Position numbers and translations under genes: made by a program. Positions 17,008 through 24,562 of a stretch of DNA of 44,904 nucleotides are shown in pieces. The notes below the pieces were generated by a model, which was given only the letters and a program-made list of their open reading frames with translations, did no database searches and was not told where the DNA came from. This DNA comes from Tissierellaceae bacterium. GTDB lineage: Bacteria; Bacillota; Clostridia; Tissierellales; Tissierellaceae. The first letter of the stretch is position 1. Every line of letters starts with the position of its first letter. The stretch spans positions 1 to 44,904 of the forward strand of contig JALNZV010000015.1 in the NCBI GenBank assembly GCA_023229175.1, in the 5' to 3' direction.

Positions 17008-18195
17008 CTATCTTATTTGCGTAAATTCAATATCTACGTTTATTTCCTCATTTGTCCTTTTAATCGTCAATGAGGCATTATCTCCTTGCTTATATCTATA
17101 TAAGGATTTCTTTAATTTAGTCATATTGTCTATCTCAACATCGTCTATTTTAGTTATTATATCTCCGTTTAATAGCCCTGCTCTTTGGGCGGGTGAGTTT
17201 TCCGATACTTCCAATAATATTACTCCCTTGTCGTTAGATAGCCTTATTCCAAGTGCTGCCTGATAATCCTCCAAAGACATGCCTGAAATTCCCATGAACA
17301 CAGTTTGATATGTTCCATTTTTTATTACTTCCTCTATTACTGTCTTTGCTTGATTAATGGGAATGGAAAATCCTAATCCCTCTGCAGTCTTAATTTTTGC
17401 TGTGTTTATCCCAATGACTTCTCCCTTGCTATTTAACAATGGCCCTCCGCTGTTTCCAGGGTTTATGGAAGCATCTGTCTGTATTAGGTCCTCTATTACG
17501 TTATTTCTACTGACTTGTATTGCCCTGTGAAGCCCAGAGATTATGCCTGATGTTACGGTCCTTTGAAATTCTAAGCCCAAGGGATTACCTATGGCTACCA
17601 CAATTTCTCCAATTTCTATGTCATCGGAGTCGCCTAAATCTGCAACTGGCAGACCTACGGCATCTACCTTAACTATTGCCAAATCCAATATACTGTCGTT
17701 CCACATCACTGTTCCAGGCTTTTTGTCTCCATTTTCAAAGAGTACATTCACAGACTTTGCATTTCCATCTGCGACTACATGGGAATTTGTGAGTATATAT
17801 CCATTGCCGTCAACTATTACTCCAGACCCTACTCCTTCTACATTTTGCGGTAGAAAAAAGAAATCTTGAACTTCTTCTACTGTGGTTATACCTACGACGG
17901 AATTCATTGCCTTTTTAGCTACTGCAGACACTGTATTTATGCTATCATTGGTATTTATATTCACCGGTGCTGCGTGAACATATTTATTTGCATTTGGGTC
18001 AGGTAGTACCCCCCCATACAGTCGGGGTGTCACAAACGCTGAAGCAATTCCCCCTACCAAAGATGCCACCAGGGCAAGGGCTATATAGGACAATAAGCTG
18101 CCCCTAAAACTTCTTTTCTTTTTTACCTCTATTATAGGTTCTTCTCTTTCAATATAAATGTCTTCTGGTATTTTATAATTATTGTTTTCGTCCAT
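17008..18195 (-). CDS. htrA: HtrA/DegP-like membrane-anchored serine protease
   Basis: The 395-residue protein has a cytoplasmic N-terminus of about 30 residues, one membrane anchor (about residues 34-55), a trypsin-like protease domain and one C-terminal PDZ domain (about 295-385). The catalytic triad is His139 in TNSHVVAD, Asp171 in LDLAIVKVD and Ser249 in NPGNSGGPLL. HtrA proteins degrade or refold misfolded proteins at the outer face of the membrane. The second ATG (18195) is preferred because GGAGG lies seven bases before it but only one or two before the first. It is divergent from cssRS-like genes; in Bacillus subtilis CssRS induces htrA under secretion stress, and the gene order here suggests the same link. 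Confidence 0.94.
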   Translation of the reverse strand: MDENNNYKIPEDIYIEREEPIIEVKKKRSFRGSLLSYIALALVASLVGGIASAFVTPRLYGGVLPDPNANKYVHAAPVNINTNDSINTVSAVAKKAMNSVVGITTVEEVQDFFFLPQNVEGVGSGVIVDGNGYILTNSHVVADGNAKSVNVLFENGDKKPGTVMWNDSILDLAIVKVDAVGLPVADLGDSDDIEIGEIVVAIGNPLGLEFQRTVTSGIISGLHRAIQVSRNNVIEDLIQTDASINPGNSGGPLLNSKGEVIGINTAKIKTAEGLGFSIPINQAKTVIEEVIKNGTYQTVFMGISGMSLEDYQAALGIRLSNDKGVILLEVSENSPAQRAGLLNGDIITKIDDVEIDNMTKLKKSLYRYKQGDNASLTIKRTNEEINVDIEFTQIR

Positions 18196-18295
18196 TTTCA
18201 TTCCTCCTTACATCTGTTATTTTATCCTAAGAATGTGAAATTAATATGTGGAAATTATGTTTTTGTTGTGAGATTCATTTATTTTTCACTTCTTT

Positions 18296-18304
18296 TGCTA
18301 TAAT
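18296..18304 (+). promoter_or_regulatory. Extended -10 promoter of the cssRS-like operon
   Basis: TGC followed by TATAAT (18299-18304) is an extended -10 element about 30 bases before the cssR ATG. A matching -35 is poor, which fits an activator-dependent promoter. The 139-base divergent region to htrA should also hold CssR-type sites, but I could not define a convincing repeat. Confidence 0.5.
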
Positions 18305-18334
18305 ATAATATATAACGAACAATGGGGTGTTTTT

Positions 18335-18997
18335 ATGGACCATAGAATTTATTTGGTGGAAGACGATCAAAACTTAAACTTGGTTCTCTCCTCATATCTT
18401 CAAAAAGAGGGTTGGGAGGTACTGTCTTTTTTTACTGGAAATGAGGCAAGGGAACATATATCTACGCCTCCCGATATTTGGGTACTGGACATTATGCTAC
18501 CCGATATGGATGGCTATCAGCTGATTAAAGAAATAAAGGCCAAAAATCAAAATACTCCTGTTATATTTATTTCCGCCAGGGATGCGGAGATTGACAGGGT
18601 ATTGGGACTAGAACTTGGCAGCGACGATTATTTATCTAAGCCTTTTTTGCCCAGGGAGTTGGTTATTCGAATAAAAAATCTATTAAATAGATTTTATCCT
18701 GACCCTAAAACTATATTTAATTTAGCTCCCTACGAAATTAATCACGACAGCAGAACTGTACTGTCGGGAAAGAATGTTGTCGACCTCACTTCTAAAGAAT
18801 ACAAATTGCTCCTTTACTTTGCCAACAACCAAAACATCGCCTTGTCTAGGGAACAAATCCTAGACCATATATGGGGTGAAGACTACTTCGGCTCTGATAG
18901 GGTCGTAGACGACCTAGTTAGGCGGCTGAGGAAAAAAACTCCAGACCTAAATATTGAAACCATTTACGGCTTTGGATATAGGGTGAACAATAAATGA
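18335..18997 (+). CDS. cssR: CssR-like response regulator (OmpR/PhoB family)
   Basis: The 220-residue protein has a receiver domain with phosphoacceptor Asp52 (LDIMLPDMDG), acidic pair Glu9/Asp10/Asp11 and Lys102 in SKPF. A winged-helix domain from about residue 125 follows, ending VVDDLVRRLRKK and IETIYGFGYR. Across its length it strongly resembles CssR of Bacillus subtilis, notably VIFISARDAEIDRVLGLELG, KPFLPRELV and the WGEDYFGSDRVVDDL stretch, by recall rather than alignment. It should bind the htrA promoter region when phosphorylated by the kinase encoded next. GGGGTG precedes the ATG, and its stop overlaps the kinase start as ATGA. Confidence 0.92.
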   Translation: MDHRIYLVEDDQNLNLVLSSYLQKEGWEVLSFFTGNEAREHISTPPDIWVLDIMLPDMDGYQLIKEIKAKNQNTPVIFISARDAEIDRVLGLELGSDDYLSKPFLPRELVIRIKNLLNRFYPDPKTIFNLAPYEINHDSRTVLSGKNVVDLTSKEYKLLLYFANNQNIALSREQILDHIWGEDYFGSDRVVDDLVRRLRKKTPDLNIETIYGFGYRVNNK

Positions 18998-20349
18998 AAA
19001 ATTATCCTTTATCGGTACAAATTTGGATTGTAATTGCAATCATCACTTTAACCATATCTATTGTTTTGGCATTTATATTGCCTACCACATTAAGGGGATT
19101 CTTTACAAAGGAGATTTACGCCACCATAAGATCTGCCCAGGATTTAGTGTTTAATCAATTTGAGGGCAATATATATAGGGACTTTATAGGGCCTGATTTT
19201 TTCGGCACTGACGAGGAAATATTGAAAAACATACGAACGGTCAAGCATTTTATACTATACGATAGCAACAAAATTGTATTAGAGTCTAATTTGCCCCTTG
19301 ATTTTTTGAAACAAGTCAAAGGAGATGCTTTAATTCAAAAAGATATAAGTCAAGAATATAGGGGCAATATCCACGGTGAAAAGGTATTTTATGTGATTTC
19401 AAAGGGAAAGGTTCTAGGATTTGACGCCTTTTTAGTGTCGTATATGGGAGATTCCTATAGAGAGGATCTGGTACAGACATTGTTCAGTAAATTGCTTTCC
19501 ATGGTAATCATAGTGCTTTTATTTAGCTGGATCCCTGCACTTTTATTGTCTAAATATTTATCTCGACCCTTGGTAGATTTGGAAAAAAGGGTGGAAAGAT
19601 TGGCTAATAATTATTGGAATGAGGCCATTGATCTCAATCGAAGAGATGAAATTGGCAAGTTAGGGGCTTCTGTAGAGCATTTAAGAAAACAACTAATCCG
19701 TCAAGACCAAGCGGAGCAGTCATTTTTACAACATGTCTCCCACGAGCTTAAAACTCCTGTCATGGTTATACAATCCTTCGCGGAGGCCATTAAGGACGGA
19801 ATATATCCAAAGGGTAATTTAGAACTTTCCATAGATGTTATCAGCGAAGAGACGTCGAGATTAGAAAAAAAGATAAAAGATTTACTGTATTTAACCAAGC
19901 TTAACTATTTGTGTAATCACAATTTGAAAAAAAGAGAGTTTTCTTTAAAAGGGCTAATTGAAAAGGTAGTTGATAGGTTTACTTTGCGTCGAGCTGAACT
20001 CAACTGGTCCCTAGACTTACTTCCCATAATCATAGAGGGAGATGAGGAAAAGTGGAGAGTAGTCATCGAAAATCTGCTTGATAACCAGATACGATATGCC
20101 AATTCACAGATTTCCCTTTCAATGAAGGATGAAGGGAAAATAGTAACCCTGAAAATCTGGAACGACGGTCCCCCAATCGAAGAAGGTCTTATAACTGACA
20201 TGTTTCAGGAGTTTAACAAAGGCTATAAGGGAGAGTTTGGCCTTGGCTTAGCAATTGTCAATACTATCCTAAAAGCCCACGGTTCAAAAATATATGCAAA
20301 AAATGAAAATGAAGGCGTTTCTTTCATTATCAAAATATTTAAAGGGTGA
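18994..20349 (+). CDS. cssS: CssS-like sensor histidine kinase
   Basis: The 451-residue protein has two membrane helices (about residues 10-30 and 165-187) flanking an extracytoplasmic domain of about 130 residues. HAMP (188-245), a HisKA domain with phosphorylated His250 in SHELKTP, and an ATPase domain with N-box IENLLDNQIRYA and G-boxes NDGPP and GEFGLGLAIV follow. Length and recognisable stretches (SWIPALLLSKYLSRPLV, IKDGIYPKG, KKIKDLLYLTKL) match Bacillus CssS, which senses misfolded secreted protein. Here it lies beside htrA, its expected target. It overlaps cssR by four bases. Confidence 0.92.
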   Translation: MKNYPLSVQIWIVIAIITLTISIVLAFILPTTLRGFFTKEIYATIRSAQDLVFNQFEGNIYRDFIGPDFFGTDEEILKNIRTVKHFILYDSNKIVLESNLPLDFLKQVKGDALIQKDISQEYRGNIHGEKVFYVISKGKVLGFDAFLVSYMGDSYREDLVQTLFSKLLSMVIIVLLFSWIPALLLSKYLSRPLVDLEKRVERLANNYWNEAIDLNRRDEIGKLGASVEHLRKQLIRQDQAEQSFLQHVSHELKTPVMVIQSFAEAIKDGIYPKGNLELSIDVISEETSRLEKKIKDLLYLTKLNYLCNHNLKKREFSLKGLIEKVVDRFTLRRAELNWSLDLLPIIIEGDEEKWRVVIENLLDNQIRYANSQISLSMKDEGKIVTLKIWNDGPPIEEGLITDMFQEFNKGYKGEFGLGLAIVNTILKAHGSKIYAKNENEGVSFIIKIFKG

Positions 20350-20378
20350 GCCTAAGCTTCACCCTCCTTGTTTTTTAT
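20344..20378. terminator. Bidirectional terminator containing both stop codons
   Basis: GGGTGA-GC (20344-20351) pairs with GC-T-TCACCC (20356-20364), with one bulged T. It lies between the convergent cssS and yczE-like genes and carries both stop codons. T-rich tracts follow on the plus strand (six Ts) and, more weakly, on the minus strand. Confidence 0.75.
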
Positions 20379-21023
20379 CAATCTTTCCTTTATGAAATTT
20401 ATATCGTCTTTTATATATCTATGCTTTATCTCTGTTACATTAAAATTCACAGTCTTAAATGCAAATTGGAATAGATATCCTCCTGCCAAGGACATGACGG
20501 CCGTTCCAATGCCTACGGAGCCTCCAAGTAAAAATCCTATTGCTACTACTATAATCTCAGTAGTGTTCTTTACAAATCGTATTGACTTTTTAGTTTTTCT
20601 AGTGAGAGCTACCATTAGCCCATCCCTTGGCCCTATTCCATAGCCTGCCCCTATATAGATAAATCCTCCATAGCCAGAGACTAAAATTCCCAGGAGCATT
20701 GTTATAAATCTGAGAAACAGGTTGTTAAAAACTGGCACTAAATTGTTTAACATAAGTACATCCATAAATATGCCAATAAATATCATATTAAATACTGTGG
20801 CCCATCCAATGTTTTCCTTTAATATGACATTTACCAGTATTACCATAAATCCTACGGCAATGCTTCCCTGGCCCATGGTAATGGGAAGTATATTGGTTAG
20901 GCCCTGGTGCAACACATCCCAAGGTGCTAAGCCCAATGCTGCATTGATGGTCATCACTATACCTATGGCGTATATAAAATATCCTACAAATAGTCTTATA
21001 AATCCTATTACCGTCTTTTTCAT
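20352..21023 (-). CDS. YczE/YitT-type integral membrane protein
   Basis: The 223-residue protein has five to six membrane helices and the family segments GFIRLFVGYFIYAIGIV at the N-terminus, LGLAPWDVLHQGL and YGIGPRDGLMVAL. It resembles Bacillus YczE/YyaS membrane proteins, whose biochemical role is not established; some are linked to peptide or antibiotic biosynthesis loci. ATG 21023 overlaps the stop codon of the exonuclease gene as ATGA, with GGAG in the preceding gene. The seven extra codons upstream in frame are inside that gene. It ends the three-gene unit ttcA-like, xth, yczE-like. Confidence 0.85.
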   Translation of the reverse strand: MKKTVIGFIRLFVGYFIYAIGIVMTINAALGLAPWDVLHQGLTNILPITMGQGSIAVGFMVILVNVILKENIGWATVFNMIFIGIFMDVLMLNNLVPVFNNLFLRFITMLLGILVSGYGGFIYIGAGYGIGPRDGLMVALTRKTKKSIRFVKNTTEIIVVAIGFLLGGSVGIGTAVMSLAGGYLFQFAFKTVNFNVTEIKHRYIKDDINFIKERLIKNKEGEA

Positions 21024-21769
21024 AGGACTAGCTCCACAGGGCAATGATCAGAACCCATGATTTCCGGATGAATATCTGCCGATACAATTCTATTTTCTAA
21101 AGCCTTCGATACTACAAAGTAATCAATTCTCCAGCCCGTATTCCTTTCCCTAGCCCTTCCCATATAGGACCACCAAGTATAAGCCCCTTCTTTTTCTGGA
21201 TAGAAATATCTGTAGGTATCTATAAAACCAGAATCTAAAAGGGTTGTCATCTTTTCTCTTTCTTCATCTGTAAATCCTGCATTCTTTCTATTGGTTGTGG
21301 GATTCTTTAGGTCTATTTCCTTATGTGCCACATTTAAGTCCCCGCAAAGGACTACTGGTTTACTTTCCTCTAGGCCCTTCAAGTAAACCTTGAAATCGTC
21401 TTCCCATTTCATCCTATAGTCCAGCCTTGCCAGCTCCCTTTGGGAATTAGGAGTATAGACGTTTACTAAATAGAAGTCCTCGTATTCTAAGGTGATGACC
21501 CTTCCTTCCGTATCGTGTTCCTCAATGTCAATTCCATAAAAATGGGATATTGGCTTAACTTTAGTAAATATGGCTGTACCAGAATACCCCTTTTTCTCTG
21601 CATAATTCCAATACTGATGATATCCTTCTAAATCTAATTCTATTTGTCCTTCCTGTAGCTTTGTCTCTTGGATACAAAACATATCCGCATCTATTTCCTT
21701 GAAAAAGTCTAGAAATCCTTTTTTGACGCAGGCGCGGATTCCATTTACATTCCATGAAATTAGCTTCAC
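21020..21769 (-). CDS. xth: Exodeoxyribonuclease III (ExoA/Xth, AP endonuclease)
   Basis: The 249-residue protein is a full exonuclease III. KLISWNVNGIRA is the first strand with the active-site Asn. CIQETKL carries the metal-binding Glu, VYTPNSQRELARLDYR the catalytic Tyr, CGDLNVAHKEIDL the Asp/Asn pair and GSDHCPVEL the catalytic His. It cleaves DNA at abasic sites and removes damaged 3' ends in base excision repair. The start is GTG 21769, seven bases after GAAGGGGG. The longer ATG frame from 21805 runs over the preceding gene's end and shifts the conserved N-terminus inward, so I reject it. Confidence 0.95.
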   Translation of the reverse strand: MKLISWNVNGIRACVKKGFLDFFKEIDADMFCIQETKLQEGQIELDLEGYHQYWNYAEKKGYSGTAIFTKVKPISHFYGIDIEEHDTEGRVITLEYEDFYLVNVYTPNSQRELARLDYRMKWEDDFKVYLKGLEESKPVVLCGDLNVAHKEIDLKNPTTNRKNAGFTDEEREKMTTLLDSGFIDTYRYFYPEKEGAYTWWSYMGRARERNTGWRIDYFVVSKALENRIVSADIHPEIMGSDHCPVELVL

Positions 21770-21782
21770 ATAATTACCCCCT

Positions 21783-22658
21783 TCAATAATTTGTGTAATA
21801 GTCATCTAAAAATGTATATTTTTCTTCATCCCTTTTCCAGCCGATTATACCATCCATATTTACATTTTCGGCTGATCTAAAGATATTCATATCCACATGG
21901 GGAATTTCTTTCTTTAGATTTTCGATTAACTCCTTTATCTCATATCTCTTATTTCCTATCTTTTTTGCCGCAACCATACATGCACAGTTCAAGGGCCATA
22001 TCCCAGCATTTTGTATAAACCTTTGAATATACAATTCTTCAACTAAATATAATGGCCTAATGAGCTCAAGTCCCTCAAAGTTTTTCGCCCTCAATTTTGG
22101 CATCATTGTCTTGTAATTTCCCGCATATAGTAAATTTAGCATAGTAGTCTCTATGACGTCGTTAAAGTGATGTCCTAATGCCAATTTATTGCATCCTAAT
22201 TCTTTGGCTTTTCCATATAAAAATCCCCTTCTCATCCTTGCACACATATAGCAAGGGTATTCCTTTGCTATTCTATCTGTCACTTGAAATATATCCGAGT
22301 CATATATCCTTACTGGAATATTTAGGTATTCACAGTTTTCTTCTAAAAGTTTCCTTATATCAGGGTGATACCCTGGATCCATAGCTATAAATTCCAATTC
22401 GAAATTTTGATTGCCATTTTTATATAGCTCTTGAAAGAGCTTTGCCATCAGCAAACTGTCCTTCCCTCCAGATATGGCAACTGCTATTTTATCCCCGTCT
22501 CCTATGAGTTCGTATTCCTTAATGGCCTTTATAAACTTAGACCATATATGTTTTCTATAGGTCTTGATGATACTTCTCTCTATATCTGCTAAGGGCTTTT
22601 TATCGTTAAAAGGCGCTAATATCTCACAAGCCAAGCTTCCTATGTCTTTGTTTTCCAC
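21783..22658 (-). CDS. TtcA-like PP-loop ATPase (tRNA thiolation family)
   Basis: The 291-residue protein has the PP-loop SGGKDS (residues 63-68), a PCYMC pair (Cys136, Cys139) followed by ARMRRGFLY, and a later Cys in LNCACMV (225/227). These three cysteine positions match TtcA/TtuA-type enzymes, which hold a [4Fe-4S] cluster and adenylate tRNA bases for sulfur transfer. The LGHHFNDVIETTMLNLLYAG segment is also typical. The C-terminal half differs from classical TtcA, so cytidine-32 is a guess at the target. GTG 22658 follows GGAG by seven bases; a TTG further upstream lacks a site. It is the first gene of a three-gene unit. Confidence 0.85.
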   Translation of the reverse strand: MENKDIGSLACEILAPFNDKKPLADIERSIIKTYRKHIWSKFIKAIKEYELIGDGDKIAVAISGGKDSLLMAKLFQELYKNGNQNFELEFIAMDPGYHPDIRKLLEENCEYLNIPVRIYDSDIFQVTDRIAKEYPCYMCARMRRGFLYGKAKELGCNKLALGHHFNDVIETTMLNLLYAGNYKTMMPKLRAKNFEGLELIRPLYLVEELYIQRFIQNAGIWPLNCACMVAAKKIGNKRYEIKELIENLKKEIPHVDMNIFRSAENVNMDGIIGWKRDEEKYTFLDDYYTNY

Positions 22659-22732
22659 ATTATCACTCCATCTAAATTTGACTCCTATATAGTATACCAA
22701 AAAAATTAAGTAGATTGTAGTTAAATCTAAAT

Positions 22733-22763
22733 AAAAAAGATAGTAGAAAATATTTCCACTATC
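22733..22763 (-). terminator. Terminator of the ccdA-tlpA operon
   Basis: GATAGTAGAAA (22739-22749) pairs with TTTCCACTATC (22753-22763), one mismatch, 3-base loop. On the minus strand six Ts follow directly. It lies 12 bases after the tlpA stop. Confidence 0.85.
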
Positions 22764-22775
22764 CCTTTAAATTTG

Positions 22776-23345
22776 TTAATCCCTTATGCTTTCCAGTATT
22801 TCCATCATTTGCTCATAATTAAGAGCCCCTGATATTCCTCCTAAGAGGTATCCTTCTTCGTCTATAAAATACGACGTTGGAAGGCCACTTACGTAATACA
22901 TCCTTGAAACATCCCCATCCACATCTAAAAGCACATCGAACTCGTATCCACCTTTTGAAAGGTATTTCTCTGCAACATCTTTATCTTCCTTAGAATTCAC
23001 TGCTACTACCACTATATCGTCGTTATCTTTATCAAACTGCTGTAAATCCGGCATTTCCAGATCACAAAATTTACACCATGAGGCCCAGAAATTGAGCAAT
23101 ACCTTTTTCCCCCTATAGTCTTCCAAAGAGACCTCTTCACCCTCAAGATTTGTAAGGGTAAAAGCTGGTGCCAACTGAAGCTCTATTTCATCTTCAGAAC
23201 CCTGCTCATCTTCAGCCTCTATTTCTGATGTTTCTCCAGTTTCAACTGGTGGCTGTTCCTGCTCCTCCACTTTATCCTTTACACAACCTGTCAACAAAAT
23301 TGTTCCGATTAAGATAAATAACACCACAAGAGTTAATTTTTTCAT
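22776..23345 (-). CDS. TlpA/ResA-like thioredoxin-fold lipoprotein
   Basis: The 189-residue protein has a lipoprotein signal (LLTGC, lipidated Cys21), an acidic linker (about 25-58) and a thioredoxin-like redoxin domain with the active site WCKFC (Cys91, Cys94). A cis-Pro segment, SGLPTSYFID, lies near the end. It should act at the outer membrane face as a thiol-disulfide reductase, kept reduced by the CcdA protein encoded ten bases upstream. Known roles of ResA/StoA homologues are cytochrome c maturation and endospore cortex formation. No cytochrome or heme genes are nearby, while a spore protein gene is, so the sporulation role is worth considering. GGAGG precedes the ATG. Confidence 0.92.
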   Translation of the reverse strand: MKKLTLVVLFILIGTILLTGCVKDKVEEQEQPPVETGETSEIEAEDEQGSEDEIELQLAPAFTLTNLEGEEVSLEDYRGKKVLLNFWASWCKFCDLEMPDLQQFDKDNDDIVVVAVNSKEDKDVAEKYLSKGGYEFDVLLDVDGDVSRMYYVSGLPTSYFIDEEGYLLGGISGALNYEQMMEILESIRD

Positions 23346-23355
23346 GTTTTCCTCC

Positions 23356-24051
23356 CTATAATAGAAATCTGCTTATGTCTACAACTTTATTAAAAAATAT
23401 TAGTATCCCAAATACTACCATAATTACGCCGCTAATTAAAGGCATATATCTAAAAAACTTCTCAAATCTTTCCATTAACTTAATAAATCCATTGATGAAT
23501 ATTGCCGTAAGCATAAATGGTACTGCCATCCCAACAGAATATATAAACAACAGATATATTCCCTTTGAAATAGTAGCAGCTGAACCGGCGTATATGAGTA
23601 TAGACGCCAACACAGGTCCAAAGCATGGTGTCCAACCTGCTGCAAAGGCCATTCCCATAAGAATAGATCCAAACCAATTGGTAATCTTCTTCGGTGCCGA
23701 TGCCCTTTTTTCCATATCTAAAAAGTTCAACTTTATTATTCCCATCATACTTAGGCCGAAGATTATAATAAGTAAACCACTTACTTTTGAAAATATCTCT
23801 TTATTTCGTATAAATGCCTTTCCTATGAAACTGGCAGATGAACCCATTATCATAAATATAATAGTAAAACCTATTACAAAGCCACCTGTCCTAATTATGG
23901 CAAATAACCTTCTCTTCTCAAGCTCATCCTCCACATTTATTCCAGTTATATACATTATATATGCTGGTATCATGGGGAGTAAGCAAGGCGAAAAGAACGA
24001 TAGGAACCCAGCACCAAAAGCTATGGGTACTGAAACATTACCTAAATTCAT
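23356..24051 (-). CDS. ccdA: CcdA-type thiol-disulfide transporter
   Basis: The 231-residue protein has six membrane helices and the two conserved membrane cysteines of the CcdA/DsbD-beta family: FFSPCLLPMIPAY near residue 21 and AAGWTPCFGPVLASIL near residue 140. CcdA passes electrons from cytoplasmic thioredoxin through the membrane to extracytoplasmic thioredoxin-like proteins, here most likely the TlpA-like lipoprotein ten bases downstream. ATG 24051 is placed after AAGGAGGGG; the TTG one codon earlier is less likely. The two genes form an operon ended by the terminator at 22733-22763. Confidence 0.93.
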   Translation of the reverse strand: MNLGNVSVPIAFGAGFLSFFSPCLLPMIPAYIMYITGINVEDELEKRRLFAIIRTGGFVIGFTIIFMIMGSSASFIGKAFIRNKEIFSKVSGLLIIIFGLSMMGIIKLNFLDMEKRASAPKKITNWFGSILMGMAFAAGWTPCFGPVLASILIYAGSAATISKGIYLLFIYSVGMAVPFMLTAIFINGFIKLMERFEKFFRYMPLISGVIMVVFGILIFFNKVVDISRFLL

Positions 24052-24205
24052 CAAACCCCTCCTTCTACATTGGGCATATTTTGGCGAAAGTCTATTAGCC
24101 TTATACCCATACTACCCACAAGTATACCATGTTTTTTAATTCTATTCTATACCTATTAAGGTGTAAATATTCCATGATGTCTCTTATTATTATATCATTT
24201 TACGC

Positions 24206-24238
24206 AAAAAAAATGGGTAAAGTTTTAAGCCTTACCCA
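24206..24238 (-). terminator. Terminator of the spore protein gene
   Basis: TGGGTAA (24214-24220) pairs with TTACCCA (24232-24238). On the minus strand the stem is followed by eight Ts. It lies directly after the stop codon at 24246. Confidence 0.88.
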
Positions 24239-24245
24239 CTATATC

Positions 24246-24479
24246 TTATTTGTAATCGTTGTGCTTTGCCTTTGCTTCGTCCTTTATTTCATTTTTCATG
24301 TTTTCCAAGGATTCTTTTCTTCTTTTATTTTTTTCTATTAGATCCCTTTTTGTGCTTACATCGTCTGTCTTGTTTATCATTTCCTTTGCAAGCCTGTAAT
24401 TTTCAATGGTATTATCGATGTTGAATTGAATCTTATCTACATTGTCTCGTCTGTCATCAGGTTTTGGTTTGTTACCCAT
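24246..24479 (-). CDS. tlp: Small acid-soluble spore protein of the Tlp type
   Basis: The 77-residue protein begins MGNKPKPDDRRDNVDKIQ and has NTIENYRLAKEMI in the middle and KNKRRKESLENMKNEIKDEA near the end. These are the hallmarks of Tlp (SspP-linked) spore proteins, about 70-85 residues in Bacillus and Clostridium. It is all helical, highly charged and lacks cysteine, so the historical name thioredoxin-like does not describe its activity. It is packed into the forespore and degraded at germination. GAGGAGAAGG precedes the ATG. Expression from a forespore sigma factor is expected, but I found no convincing sigma-G promoter in the 80 bases upstream. It is direct evidence for a spore-forming host. 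Confidence 0.92.
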   Translation of the reverse strand: MGNKPKPDDRRDNVDKIQFNIDNTIENYRLAKEMINKTDDVSTKRDLIEKNKRRKESLENMKNEIKDEAKAKHNDYK

Positions 24480-24562
24480 ATATCCTTCTCCTCATTTAAA
24501 ATTGTTCTCATATTTATTTTGTCTAGTAGGTGAGATTTAATACTGGTAACAATTACCTATGC

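Noticed and set aside
24545..24557. GGTAA-N3-TTACC repeat upstream of the spore protein gene
   Set aside because: It is too short and not followed by a T-run. No sigma-G promoter with acceptable -10 and -35 could be placed around it.
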